From the NCBI RefSeq assembly GCF_002950945.1, contig NZ_CP012673.1:8384501-8448500 (forward strand): 64,000 nucleotides of DNA, in the 5' to 3' direction. Shown here in pieces: positions 10,565-19,457 of this stretch. Position numbers and translations under genes: made by a program. The notes below the pieces were generated by a model. It saw nothing but the letters and a program-made list of their open reading frames with translations. It had not been told where the DNA came from and ran no database searches. This DNA is from Sorangium cellulosum. Its GTDB lineage: Bacteria; Myxococcota_A; Polyangia; Polyangiales; Polyangiaceae. Each line of letters opens with the position of its first letter. Positions within the stretch are counted from its first letter, which is position 1.

Positions 10565-10618
10565 CGACGTCGATCCTCGCAGTTTGCCCCCTCGGTTCAT
10601 GGTCCCGATGGGGGTTTT
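10517..10618 (+). promoter_or_regulatory. Leucine attenuator: mutually exclusive RNA pairings before leuA
   Basis: Four segments can pair in alternative ways: CCCC at 10519-10522 (segment 1, just after the first CTA codon), GGGGGGC at 10541-10547 (segment 2), GCCCCC at 10586-10591 (segment 3) and GGGGG at 10610-10614 (segment 4). The 1:2 pairing leaves 3:4 free to form the terminator. If the ribosome stalls on the CTA codons and covers segment 1, 2:3 can form and the terminator is lost. This is the classic attenuation scheme. Pairings were read by eye; energies were not computed. Confidence 0.6.
10587..10618 (+). terminator. Rho-independent attenuator terminator ahead of leuA
   Basis: A CCCCC...CGG arm pairs with a CCG...GGGGG arm across a short loop, followed at once by TTTT (10615-10618). 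It lies inside the transcript leader, 50 bp before the leuA start, so it must act as an attenuator rather than an end-of-gene terminator. Confidence 0.7.
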
Positions 10619-10667
10619 CGCATCGTCGTCGCGACGGCTCCCATCTTTGCTTCCGGGAGCTTCCGTC

Positions 10668-12359
10668 ATGTCCACGATGCCCATCCACAAGTACAGGCCG
10701 TTTCAGCCCATCCATTTGCCCGATCGGCGCTGGCCCAGCCGCGTGATCGAGCGAGCGCCGCGCTGGTGCAGCGTCGACCTGCGCGACGGCAATCAAGCCC
10801 TGGTCGAGCCCATGGGCCCCGAGCGCAAGCTGCGGATGTGGCGCGAGCTGCTGCGCATGGGTTTCAAGGAGATCGAGGTAGGTTTTCCCAGCGCGTCGCA
10901 GCCCGATTTCGATTTCGTGCGCCGGATCATCGACCAGCGGCTCGTCCCGGACGACGTGACGCCCCAGGTGCTCACGCAGGCGCGCCCCGAGCTGATCGAG
11001 CGCACCTTCGAGGCCATCCGCGGGGCGCGCCGCGCCGTCGTACACCTGTACAATTCCACCTCCACGCTCCAGCGGCGCGTGGTGTTCGGGCTGGATCGGG
11101 CCGGTATCGTGGAGATCGCCGTGCGCGGCGCCCGCCTCGTGAAGGAGCTCGCGGGGCGCATGCCCGAGACCGAGGTCGTGCTCGAGTATTCCCCCGAGAG
11201 CTTCACGGGCACCGAGCTCGATTTCGCCAAGGAGATCTGCGAGGCGGTGATGGACGTGTGGGGGCCGACGCCGTCACGGCCGATGATCGTGAACCTGCCG
11301 GCGACGGTCGAGATGGCCACGCCCAACGTGTACGCGGATCAGATCGAGTGGATGCACCGGAACCTGAAGCAGCGCGACAGCCTCGTGCTGAGCGTGCACC
11401 CGCACAACGACCGCGGCACCGCCGTGGCGGCGGCGGAGCTCGCGGTGATGGCGGGCGCCGACCGCGTCGAGGGCACGCTGTTCGGGAACGGGGAGCGCAC
11501 GGGGAACGTCGACCTGATCACGCTGGCGCTCAACCTGCTCTCGCAGGGCGTGGATCCCGAGCTCGAGATCCACGACATCGAGGCGCTCAAGGAGATGGCG
11601 GAGCATTGCAATCGTCTGCCGGTCCACCCGAGGCACCCGTACGCCGGCGAGCTCGTGTACACCGCGTTCTCGGGGTCGCACCAGGACGCGATCAAGAAGG
11701 GCTGGAAGGCGCTGCGCGAGGGCGGGAGCGCGCTGTGGGAGGTCCCCTACCTGCCCATCGATCCGCAGGACGTCGGCCGCAGCTACGAGGCGGTGATCCG
11801 CGTGAACAGCCAGTCCGGCAAGAGCGGGGTGGCCTACGTGCTCGAGCAGGACCACGGCTATGCGCTGCCGAAGGGGCTCGCGATCGAGCTGAGCCAGGCG
11901 GTGCAGCGCGAGGCGGAGCGCACCGAGGGCGAGGTGTCGAAGGCCGGGATCCTCGCGATCTTCGAGCGCGAGTACGTGAACCAGGGCGCCCCGGTGCGCG
12001 TGGCCGGATACAGGAGCACGAGCGAGGGCGCGGACGAGCGGCACGAGTTCCAGGTGGAGATCGACGGCGAGGCGCGGGCGCTCTGCGCCGGGGGCGGCGG
12101 GCCCATCGACGCGTTCGCGCGCGCGCTCTCGCGGGAGGCCGGGGTCGAGATCGCGGTCGAGGACTACACAGAGCACGCGCGCGGGAGCGGGGCTTCCGCC
12201 GAGGCGGCGGCCTATGTGGCCGTCTCGATGGGGGGCGAGCGGAGCTTCGGGGTGGGGACACACCGCAGCATCGTGATGGCCTCGCTCGCCGCGGTCGCGT
12301 CGGCGGTGAACCGGGCGCGGAGGGCGGAATCGGGGCGGTGGGCGCTGGCGGCGGAGTGA
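10668..12359 (+). CDS. leuA: 2-isopropylmalate synthase (LeuA type 2)
   Basis: Condenses acetyl-CoA with 2-oxoisovalerate, the first committed step of leucine synthesis. The 563-residue chain begins with the family's HKYRPFQPIHLPDRRWP, then RDGNQALVEPM (metal and substrate site), KEIEVGFPSASQPDFDF, SVHPHNDRGTAVAAAEL and GNGERTGNVDLITLALN. These features identify the yeast/actinobacterial-type LeuA2. The C-terminal LeuA dimer domain (from about 430) binds leucine for feedback control in this family. ATG 10668 was chosen over an in-frame ATG near 10584, which would lie inside the attenuator. The gene stands alone and is preceded by its own leucine leader. Confidence 0.95.
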   Translation: MSTMPIHKYRPFQPIHLPDRRWPSRVIERAPRWCSVDLRDGNQALVEPMGPERKLRMWRELLRMGFKEIEVGFPSASQPDFDFVRRIIDQRLVPDDVTPQVLTQARPELIERTFEAIRGARRAVVHLYNSTSTLQRRVVFGLDRAGIVEIAVRGARLVKELAGRMPETEVVLEYSPESFTGTELDFAKEICEAVMDVWGPTPSRPMIVNLPATVEMATPNVYADQIEWMHRNLKQRDSLVLSVHPHNDRGTAVAAAELAVMAGADRVEGTLFGNGERTGNVDLITLALNLLSQGVDPELEIHDIEALKEMAEHCNRLPVHPRHPYAGELVYTAFSGSHQDAIKKGWKALREGGSALWEVPYLPIDPQDVGRSYEAVIRVNSQSGKSGVAYVLEQDHGYALPKGLAIELSQAVQREAERTEGEVSKAGILAIFEREYVNQGAPVRVAGYRSTSEGADERHEFQVEIDGEARALCAGGGGPIDAFARALSREAGVEIAVEDYTEHARGSGASAEAAAYVAVSMGGERSFGVGTHRSIVMASLAAVASAVNRARRAESGRWALAAE

Positions 12360-12365
12360 GCGGCG

Positions 12366-12382
12366 GGCCCCTCCCGGGGGCC
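12366..12382 (+). terminator. Probable terminator after leuA
   Basis: GGCCCC and GGGGCC form a perfect 6-bp stem with a 5-nt loop, 7 bp after the leuA stop. A pyrimidine-rich TCCCCTCTTC follows. It sits between convergent genes and may serve both. Confidence 0.5.
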
Positions 12383-12424
12383 TCCCCTCTTCGATGTGGG
12401 CTCAGCCGACGCTGCGAGGCCGGA

Positions 12425-14707
12425 TCAGGTCCTCAGCACGACGACGGAGTAGCTCTCCGATGCGGTCGGCGTGATGGAGCCGGAGGTGCTGTTCGTGAAG
12501 GTGACGGCCAGCTCCCCCGGCCCTAGCACCCTCCATCCGATGACGTGAAGCCCAGCCTGGTGCAACGGCTTCGAGACGGAGAGGACGGCGTCCGCGGCGG
12601 CCAAGCCGGCGACGGCGAGGGTCGCTTCCGCCGTGCTGTTCGGCTCGACGGCGCTGGGGGATGACGACATGACGCCGGTGTGGACCGCGAGCTGCTTGAC
12701 CAGCGCGCCCTCGGGGCCGATGCGCAGGCCGCCGGCGAGATCGATCGGCTTTCCGTGCCGCGCGCCGTAGGTGCCCTCGGCGCGGGGCTCGAGCTCCGCG
12801 ACCTGGGGGTTCAATCGCCTCGTCGGCAGGTAGGGGGTGTCCTCGTCCGACACCTGGAGCGCGGAGACATACACCGTTCCGTGGACCGGGCCCTTGTAGC
12901 TCGGATAGATGCGGAAGCGCGTGAACGCGGCGTCGGGGTTCAGCCCGGCGAAGCAATGAGCGTAGTACTCCCACCGGTCCGTGAGGTTGAAGGTCTTGAA
13001 CTCGTGCAGCCCGCCGGGGACGTCGTGGAGGGTTACCGTCAGGTCCGACGCCGTGCCCGCCTTCGCCCAGAAGCTCACGACGACCTGCTTGCCGAGGTTG
13101 GTCCTGTCGATGAGCGCGAAGATGTTGATGCCGCCGTTCTCCCCGGGCCCCGAGTTGCGCTCGAGCATGAAGGCGTTGGCGTTCGTCGGGCCGAGGCCCG
13201 CCGGCGTCACCGAGACCTGATCCGCCCCGGTCCCGACGCCGGTCCATACGCCTCCGCTGAGCCCCTCGGAGTCCGGGAGCCGATTCCTGAGCTCCGCCGC
13301 CTCGTGACGGACAGGGCGCCAACGCTGGCGGGCGTCGATCGACGCGAGCGGGTCCTCGACGACAGAGAACCCGCGGCCGCCGTTCGTGAAGACGACGGGC
13401 GGACGCGGGGGGGAAGCCGCGGTGCTCACATAATACACGCGGTTGCTCACGAAGACGTTGTTGTTGGGCTTCTCCGCGAGCGAGGAGAGCTCCTGGCGGT
13501 CGTGCACGAGGGTGGCGAAGCCGGAGAAGTAGTTATCCGACACGGACGACTGGCCGAGCGGGGTCAAGAGCTCGATGCACGTCTGCTCGCCGTGCATGCC
13601 GATGAAGGTGTTCCCCTCGACGCGGATGTTCTCGGCCACGTTCGACGTGCGCGCCCCCGTGGCGTCGTCCCGGGCCTCGACGCGGATCTTCACGCGGCCC
13701 GCGTCATCGCCCTCTCCGCCGAACTTGTTGTGGCGTATCAGGATGTAGCCGTCGCCGTCCACCTTGGGGGAGATGTGAATGTCGGGGCCCGCCGGCGCGA
13801 CCCCCCGGTTCGAGTGCCAGTTGAGCTCGAAATCGTTCTCGTGGATGCTGGTCGCCGAGGAGCCGGCGGCGTAGATCCTGGGCTTGTCCTGGACGGGGAC
13901 ATCATCGGTCGCGCGGTTCGCGGCGCACCACTGGAACTGGTTCGCGTAGACCTCGAGCTCCGAGTAGCGATCGAACTTGATGTCGCCCACGTTGTAGGTG
14001 AAATTGTTGAAGCAGATCGTGACGAAGTAGGTCGAACGGCCGAGCTGGATGGCGTAGCTGCCGAATCCGGTGATGATGTTGTTGAGGAACTGGTACTGCC
14101 CGCCCGCGAACAGGTTCTTGGGGTCGGCGAGCGAGTCGGGCGTCACGAAGCATCGCGACGAGTCCACCGTCGGATCCACGTCGGGGTCGAGGGGCTTTGA
14201 CGGCGACAGGATGCGGCTGCGGCCTCCCCTGAGGATCATGCCCTCGCAGCGGAAGAACCTGCAATGCACAGCCATGTTCTTGCCATCGAAGAGCGTGCCG
14301 TTGATGGCCGCGATGAGAGTGGATTGCCCCCGCATCCCCTCGATCCAGAGCTCGGCGCGGATGGAGAACGCCACCGCGGCCGTGCAGTCGACGGTGACGG
14401 CGCCGAAGAGGATGTGCACGGGGTGGCAGACCTCGACGGTCTCGCCGATCACCTGGGAGCCCGTGAGCGCCCGGCAGTCGATGACGCCCCCCTTCGGGAG
14501 CTCGCCGATCGCATGCGCGATCTTCGCCCCGAGGTCGTCGCCCGGGGTGGCCTGGCTGACCATGTAGACCTGGTTCACGGGGCCGGTGAACGTCGACGCG
14601 CCGATGGCGTCGAGCTTCTGGATGAAGGCTTGATTCCACCGCTGCGCGGGCGAGCCGAGGTCCAGGTCCGCTGATCCCGGCAACACGCTGTCGGTAAAGG
14701 TCGGCAT
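12425..14707 (-). CDS. Large beta-helix-like repeat protein, function unknown
   Basis: The 760-residue protein starts MPTFTDSVLPGSADLDLGSP, with no signal peptide. Residues about 50-350 look like a right-handed parallel beta-helix of the pectate-lyase-superfamily or tailspike type. Evidence is short Asn/Gly turns, recurrent hydrophobic strands and motifs such as GGVIDCRALTG, NNIITGFGSYAIQLG, IRHNKFGGEGDD and VEGNTFIGMHGEQT. The second half has beta-sandwich-like segments resembling carbohydrate-binding modules (GGINIFALIDRTNLGKQVVV, HEFKTFNLTDRWEYYAHCFA). No catalytic residues can be assigned. A phage-tail-fibre-like or polysaccharide-binding role is possible. It is convergent with leuA. Confidence 0.6.
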   Translation of the reverse strand: MPTFTDSVLPGSADLDLGSPAQRWNQAFIQKLDAIGASTFTGPVNQVYMVSQATPGDDLGAKIAHAIGELPKGGVIDCRALTGSQVIGETVEVCHPVHILFGAVTVDCTAAVAFSIRAELWIEGMRGQSTLIAAINGTLFDGKNMAVHCRFFRCEGMILRGGRSRILSPSKPLDPDVDPTVDSSRCFVTPDSLADPKNLFAGGQYQFLNNIITGFGSYAIQLGRSTYFVTICFNNFTYNVGDIKFDRYSELEVYANQFQWCAANRATDDVPVQDKPRIYAAGSSATSIHENDFELNWHSNRGVAPAGPDIHISPKVDGDGYILIRHNKFGGEGDDAGRVKIRVEARDDATGARTSNVAENIRVEGNTFIGMHGEQTCIELLTPLGQSSVSDNYFSGFATLVHDRQELSSLAEKPNNNVFVSNRVYYVSTAASPPRPPVVFTNGGRGFSVVEDPLASIDARQRWRPVRHEAAELRNRLPDSEGLSGGVWTGVGTGADQVSVTPAGLGPTNANAFMLERNSGPGENGGINIFALIDRTNLGKQVVVSFWAKAGTASDLTVTLHDVPGGLHEFKTFNLTDRWEYYAHCFAGLNPDAAFTRFRIYPSYKGPVHGTVYVSALQVSDEDTPYLPTRRLNPQVAELEPRAEGTYGARHGKPIDLAGGLRIGPEGALVKQLAVHTGVMSSSPSAVEPNSTAEATLAVAGLAAADAVLSVSKPLHQAGLHVIGWRVLGPGELAVTFTNSTSGSITPTASESYSVVVLRT

Positions 14708-15100
14708 TTCGATTCATTCCTTGAAGTGAGGGGTGGACTCCGATCGTCGTCCGGCCCGGTGGCGGACGCCGCGATCCGGAGATGATCCGGCGAGCGCGTA
14801 CAGCAGCCGCTCCACGGCGGATCGGCCTCGTCGCTCACCTGACTCGATGACAATGCAGGCGCCGAGCCAACGTGTTTCCGCGCGGCCACGACAGCGCAGC
14901 TCCCGCGGCGACACGGCACGTCGGACGCCGAGCGCGCTGGCACGTCGGCACGCCGACAGGCTGGCACGCTGGCACGCTGGCACGGCCGGTTTCAGGGATC
15001 ACACGGCGCGGAGGACGACGCTCGGCGCGCTGCGGAGGCCGCCCGGGAGCGGCGACAGGGCGCCACCCGCGCGTGGGCCCCGTGTATCATCCGCCCGCGC
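14708..15100. other. 393-bp intergenic region with GGCACGCT repeats
   Basis: Separates the divergent beta-helix and kinase genes. Positions about 14915-14985 are low-complexity, with interleaved copies of GGCACG and its complement CGTGCC ending in a clean GGCACGCT triplet run. A similar CGCCGACA array occurs near 45 kb. No open frame or promoter here is convincing. Confidence 0.5.
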
Positions 15101-16798
15101 ATGACCCCCGAGCCCCCGCAGCCCAGGCGGATCGGTCGATACCTGATCGACGGCCCGATCGCGTCGGGTGGGATGGCGTCCGTGCACCTCGGCCGGCTCG
15201 TCGGCGAGGCGGGCTTCTCGCGCACCGTGGCCATCAAGCGGCTGCACCCCGAGCTCGCCGCGGCGCCCGAGATCGCCGAGAGCCTGCTCGACGAGGCCCG
15301 CATCGTCGCGCGCATCCAGCACCCGAACGTGGTCGCCACCGTGGACCTCCTGGTCGAGGACGAGGAGGCGTTCGTGGTCATGGAGTACGTGCGCGGCGAG
15401 TCGCTCGCGCGGCTGCTCCGGGCGGCGCGGGCGCGCGGGGAGCCGGCGCCGGTCCCCATCGTGGCGAGCATCACCTGCGGCGTGCTGCACGGGCTGCACG
15501 CGGCCCACGAGGCGCGCAGCGAGTCCGGCGAGCCGCTCGGCATCGTGCACCGGGATGTCTCGCCCGAGAACGTGCTGGTCGGCGTCGACGGGACAGCGCG
15601 GCTGCTCGACTTCGGCATCGCCAAGGCGCGCGGGCGGCTCAGCACCACCCGCGGCGGGCAGCTGAAAGGGAAGCTGCCTTACATGTCGCCGGAGCAGGTG
15701 CTCTGCGCGGAGGTGACGCGGAGGACCGACGTGTTCGCGGCGGGCGTCGTCCTCTGGGAGGCGCTCGCGGGGCAGCGGCTGTTCGATGGCGCCGACGAGG
15801 CCGCGATCGTCACGGCCGTGCTGGAGCGGCGCATCCCGCCCCCGAGCTCGCTCGCGGCGCACGCGCCCGCCGCGCTCGACGCGATCGTGCTGCGGGCGCT
15901 CGAGCGGAACGCGGAAGGCCGCTACCCGACCGCCCGGGACCTCGCGATCGCCGTCGAGGACGCCGTCCCGCTCGCGTCGCCGCGCGCGCTGGGCGAGTGG
16001 GTGGAGCAGCTCGCCGGTGAGGTGCTGGCGAGGCGGGACGCGCGGGTCGCGGCCATCGAGAGCGCGTCGGCGGCGGGCCCGAGCAGCTCCGCGGGGGCCG
16101 TCCGCCTGGTCGCGGCGGCGGCGCACGACGGTGAGGCGGCGCCGACCGCACCGGGCGCGCTGGCGACCGCTCCGGGCGCGCTGGACACCGCTCCGGGCGC
16201 GCTGGACACCGCGCCAACGACACCGGCCGGCGCCCGCCAGCAGGCGGCGCTCGCGGCAGACGCGCCAGAATCGGGGATGCCTAGCGGGATCGCCGTCGCA
16301 CCCGCCACACATGCCGGGGAGGTTCACTCGGCCAGAGCGCAGACGCGCCCGCTGCTCGTGCTCGGTCTCGGCGTGCTGCTCCTCGGGAGCGCGATCGCGA
16401 TCGCGGCGCACTGGTCTCGGCGCAGCCCACCCGGACCGGAGGACGCCGCGCGCTCCGCGGCCAGCGTCGCCCCGGCGCCCGCGGCCATCACCGCCCCGGC
16501 GCATGCGGCCAGCACGGCCCCGGCGCAGCTCGCGCCCGGCGGGCCCCCGAGCGCGCCGGCAGCACCGGCCGCGCCGGCCGCACCGGCCGCTTCTGCCGAT
16601 CCGCCCGAGCGGAGCAGCCCCTCGGCGCCTCCCGCCGACCCCCCTCCGCGGGCAGCGCGTGGCGCGCGCGCCCCCGCGCCTGCCACGCGCCCCCCCGCGC
16701 CTGCCACGCGCGCCTCGGGCGCCGCCGCGAACCGCTGCACCCCGCCCTACACCGTGGACCGCACCGGCATCCGCCGGCTCAAACCCGAGTGCCTGTGA
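15101..16798 (+). CDS. Membrane-anchored serine/threonine protein kinase
   Basis: The 565-residue protein has a PknB-type kinase domain at about 8-275: glycine loop ASGGMASVHLG, ATP-binding Lys in VAIKRLH (near 45), catalytic loop HRDVSPENVLV (near 150), DFGIAKA, and an APE-like YMSPEQV. The usual HRDxK lysine is Ser here, a frequent variant in myxobacterial kinases. A Pro/Ala-rich linker leads to one transmembrane helix (LLVLGLGVLLLGSAIAIAA, about 418-437). An extracytoplasmic Ala/Pro-rich tail ends in NRCTPPYTVDRTGIRRLKPE, a conserved-looking C-terminal box. It is the first gene of a three-gene operon with a PEGA-like protein (4-bp gap) and a SUMF1-like lipoprotein. Confidence 0.9.
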   Translation: MTPEPPQPRRIGRYLIDGPIASGGMASVHLGRLVGEAGFSRTVAIKRLHPELAAAPEIAESLLDEARIVARIQHPNVVATVDLLVEDEEAFVVMEYVRGESLARLLRAARARGEPAPVPIVASITCGVLHGLHAAHEARSESGEPLGIVHRDVSPENVLVGVDGTARLLDFGIAKARGRLSTTRGGQLKGKLPYMSPEQVLCAEVTRRTDVFAAGVVLWEALAGQRLFDGADEAAIVTAVLERRIPPPSSLAAHAPAALDAIVLRALERNAEGRYPTARDLAIAVEDAVPLASPRALGEWVEQLAGEVLARRDARVAAIESASAAGPSSSAGAVRLVAAAAHDGEAAPTAPGALATAPGALDTAPGALDTAPTTPAGARQQAALAADAPESGMPSGIAVAPATHAGEVHSARAQTRPLLVLGLGVLLLGSAIAIAAHWSRRSPPGPEDAARSAASVAPAPAAITAPAHAASTAPAQLAPGGPPSAPAAPAAPAAPAASADPPERSSPSAPPADPPPRAARGARAPAPATRPPAPATRASGAAANRCTPPYTVDRTGIRRLKPECL

Positions 16799-16802
16799 TC
16801 CG

Positions 16803-17708
16803 ATGAACGCCCGTTCGCCCGCCCGCGCGCGCCACGCCGTGACGCTCGCCCTCACCGCCGCGCTCGCGCTCGCCGGCTCGCACGCCCACGCCGACAAGCA
16901 GGCCTGCGCCGCCGCCTACGAGCGCGCGCAGGACCTCCGCCGCAAAGGGAGGCTCCTCGACGCCCGGGAGGCGCTCATCGCCTGCTCGCAGCCGAGCTGC
17001 CCGGCGGCCGCCGTGGCCGACTGCGGGCCGTGGCTCGCCGAGGTGGAGCAGAGCCTGCCGTCCGTGGTCATCGCCGCGCGAGACATGCGCGGGCGAGACC
17101 GGCTCGACGTGCGTGTGCTCGTGGACGGGCGCCTCGTCGCCCCGGCGCTCGATGGCAAGGCGGTGCCGGTCGATCCGGGCACACACACGTTCCGTTACGA
17201 GCCGGCAGGCGGCCCCGCCATCGAGGAGCGCGTCCTGATCCGCGAGGGCGAGAAGAACCGCAGGCTCACCGTGACCCTGGGCGCGCCGCCGGCCGGGGAC
17301 CACGCGCTCGCGCCGCACGCCGAGCGGCGCGCGAGCCCTGCCGAGGGCCGCTCGCCCGACGCGCCGGCGAGCTCGGTCCCCGCGCTCGTGTGGGTCTTCG
17401 GCGGCGCCGGCGTGGCCGGGCTCGCCGTGTTCGCCGCCGCCGGCGCGATGTCGCTGGGCGCCGAGGCCGATCTGCGCGCCTCGTGCGCGCCGCGCTGCGC
17501 GGCGGGCGACGTGAACGCCATCCGGGTCCAGCACGCGGTGGCCGACGTCGGCCTCGGCGTGGGCGTCCTCTCGCTGGGCGCCGCGGCGTGGCTCTACGTC
17601 ACCCGGCCCGCCGCGGCGGCGCCGCCGAAGGGCCGCTCGGCGGCGCCGCGGCCGGTGGTCCGACCGTTCCTCGCCGGAGCCGCCGCGGGCCTCGAGGGGA
17701 CCTTCTGA
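16803..17708 (+). CDS. PEGA-like envelope protein paired with a kinase
   Basis: The 301-residue protein has a cleavable signal peptide (ends SHAHA), a Cys-containing helical repeat region (QDLRRKGRLLDAREALIACS) that resembles one TPR, and a PEGA-like beta domain with VPVDPGTHTFRYEPAGGPAIEE. Two hydrophobic segments near 192-215 and 245-265 follow. It is translationally coupled: it starts 4 bp after the kinase stop and overlaps the next gene at TGATG. The same domain order occurs in the protein at 26965-28023, also beside a kinase. A role as the kinase's envelope partner is inferred from this recurrence. Confidence 0.7.
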   Translation: MNARSPARARHAVTLALTAALALAGSHAHADKQACAAAYERAQDLRRKGRLLDAREALIACSQPSCPAAAVADCGPWLAEVEQSLPSVVIAARDMRGRDRLDVRVLVDGRLVAPALDGKAVPVDPGTHTFRYEPAGGPAIEERVLIREGEKNRRLTVTLGAPPAGDHALAPHAERRASPAEGRSPDAPASSVPALVWVFGGAGVAGLAVFAAAGAMSLGAEADLRASCAPRCAAGDVNAIRVQHAVADVGLGVGVLSLGAAAWLYVTRPAAAAPPKGRSAAPRPVVRPFLAGAAAGLEGTF

Positions 17709-18613
17709 TGGGCCGCCGCGCGACGCTCCGCGCCGCGACCGCCGCGGCTGCCCTCGGCGCCGCGACCGCGGCCGCGGCCGTCCTCGTCTCGGCGTGTACG
17801 CTGCTGCGCCCGCTGGACGGCCTCACCTGCGAGCCCGGGGCCGGAAACGCCTCGTGCCTGTACGGCGACGCCTGCGAGGCCGACGCCGACTGCGCGACGG
17901 CCTCCTGCGCGGCGTCCACGTCCACCTGCCAGTGTCCCGCCGGCATGGTGACGATCCAGAGCACGTTCTGCATCGACCAGACCGAGGTGTCGAACGCCGC
18001 CTACAAGCGCTTCCTGGAGACGGGGCCGGACGTCGCGGCGCAGGAGCCGTTCTGCGCGTTCAACGGCAGCTTCGCGTTCGACGAGACCGTCGACGAGCCC
18101 GGGGACATGGTGCCCCCCGACTGCCTCACCCGCCGCAAGGAAGACGACTACCCGGCCACCTGCGTCGACTGGTGCGACGCGCGCGCGTACTGCAAGAGCC
18201 TCGGCAAGCGCCTCTGCGGCAAGCTCCACGGCGGCGCGCTGCCGTATGGCGGTGACACGGACGGGGCGCACGGCGAGTGGTACGAGGCCTGCAGCAAGGG
18301 CGGGACACGCGCTTACTCCACCGGGGAGCTCGCGCTGAATTGCAACGGCGATGGCCAGGAGCCGGTGGCGGTGGCGGTCGACGCCGGCGCCGCGTGCGAG
18401 GGCGGGTACGACGGCCTGCGCTACATGAGCGGCAACATCCGCGAGTGGGAAGACTCGTGCTCTGGGGATGTCGGCCCCGAAGACGACTGCACGACACGAG
18501 GCGGGTCGTTCGACAGCGGAGATGCGCCCGAGCAGCTCCAGTGCAGCGCGCGCCAGGGGAGCAAGCGCGCCGACACCTACCACGGGATCGGGTTCCGCTG
18601 CTGCAGCGGGTAA
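17708..18613 (+). CDS. SUMF1/formylglycine-generating-enzyme-like lipoprotein
   Basis: The 301-residue lipoprotein has its lipobox VSAC at Cys30. A Cys-rich linker (CLYGDACEADADCATASC) precedes an FGE-sulfatase fold: FCIDQTEVSNAAYKRFLE, then CVDWCDARAYCKSLGKRLCG, GNIREWEDSC and the closing GIGFRCC. The oxygenase-type FGE enzymes need two active-site Cys; these secreted paralogues usually lack that function and are thought to be structural or ligand-binding. It is the last gene of the kinase operon and its start overlaps the previous stop. Confidence 0.85.
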   Translation: MGRRATLRAATAAAALGAATAAAAVLVSACTLLRPLDGLTCEPGAGNASCLYGDACEADADCATASCAASTSTCQCPAGMVTIQSTFCIDQTEVSNAAYKRFLETGPDVAAQEPFCAFNGSFAFDETVDEPGDMVPPDCLTRRKEDDYPATCVDWCDARAYCKSLGKRLCGKLHGGALPYGGDTDGAHGEWYEACSKGGTRAYSTGELALNCNGDGQEPVAVAVDAGAACEGGYDGLRYMSGNIREWEDSCSGDVGPEDDCTTRGGSFDSGDAPEQLQCSARQGSKRADTYHGIGFRCCSG

Positions 18614-18649
18614 TGCCGGTCGCGCGCCGGGAGGAGCATCCGCCCCGCG

Positions 18650-19150
18650 TCAGATGCAGCACCAGGGCCGACCTGTTGCACCCCAGGTCCTGTCGCCCCT
18701 GCAGCGCAGCTCCGAACCGCAGTTTCCCCCCGCGAGCTCGGTGGCGCACGCGTAACCGACGGCATCACACGGCTCACCGATGCCAGCGCCGTCGCACCGG
18801 ACGCAGCTCGCGCCCGCCCCGGAGCATCCACCACACTCCGATTGATCCGTCTTGAGCCAGGCTGCCGGCGACGCCACGCAGTCATCCTGAGAATCGTCGG
18901 GATCGTCTCGGTGGGGTTTGCACTCGAACACGATGACGCAATCGCCCGTCGTGTACGTACAGACCTTTCCCTCCTCCGAGCACGCCGACGACTCCACAGG
19001 CACCTCGCGCGGGCACCCGGGCGAAGCCGTCGTCTCGCCGCTCGGCGCACCACCGGCCGGAGCTCCCCCGACGCCGGGCTCCTCCACACGTGAAGAGCAG
19101 CCAAACAACAGGACCACGGCGGCGATTGCCACGGGCGACGGGACACGCAT
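18650..19150 (-). CDS. Cys-rich lipoprotein, function unknown
   Basis: The 166-residue protein has a lipobox LLFGC at Cys18, a short Gly/Ala spacer, and about fourteen further Cys residues in the mature part (CPREVPVESSACSEEGKVC, CGGCSGAGASCVRC, CGSELRC). This suggests a disulfide-rich surface protein. A strong Shine-Dalgarno GGAGG lies just upstream of ATG 19150. The preceding 19175-19230 stretch is AT-rich for this genome and is a likely promoter. It is convergent with the SUMF1-like gene. Confidence 0.75.
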   Translation of the reverse strand: MRVPSPVAIAAVVLLFGCSSRVEEPGVGGAPAGGAPSGETTASPGCPREVPVESSACSEEGKVCTYTTGDCVIVFECKPHRDDPDDSQDDCVASPAAWLKTDQSECGGCSGAGASCVRCDGAGIGEPCDAVGYACATELAGGNCGSELRCRGDRTWGATGRPWCCI

Positions 19151-19457
19151 CGGTTCCTCCGGACCCTGCGGGATTCAGCAATTGTCATTCCATGAATTTT
19201 CTCTTCTCTTTTGATGTAGTTGCGTGCCCCCTCTTGGCTGCTCCTGGCTCAAGGCGGCACGATGCGGCACGCGGCCTTGGTGGCACGGCAGCAGGCGACG
19301 AGCCGCCGCGCGCCGCATACGCTCCGGCAACGTCAAGCGCCAGCTGCGCGACCTGACCCGGGCTGCCCGACGCGGGCGACGGCGGCGATCGCGACGAGGC
19401 GCCCCGAGTTGTTCCCCGTGGTCATCGATGTCGTCGGCCGGTGGAGGGTGAAGCCAT
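19151..19457. other. 307-bp intergenic region, no gene assigned
   Basis: The first 80 bp (about 19175-19230) are unusually AT-rich and probably hold the promoter of the Cys-rich lipoprotein. The rest is ordinary GC-rich sequence with only short, unsupported frames on either strand. Confidence 0.4.
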
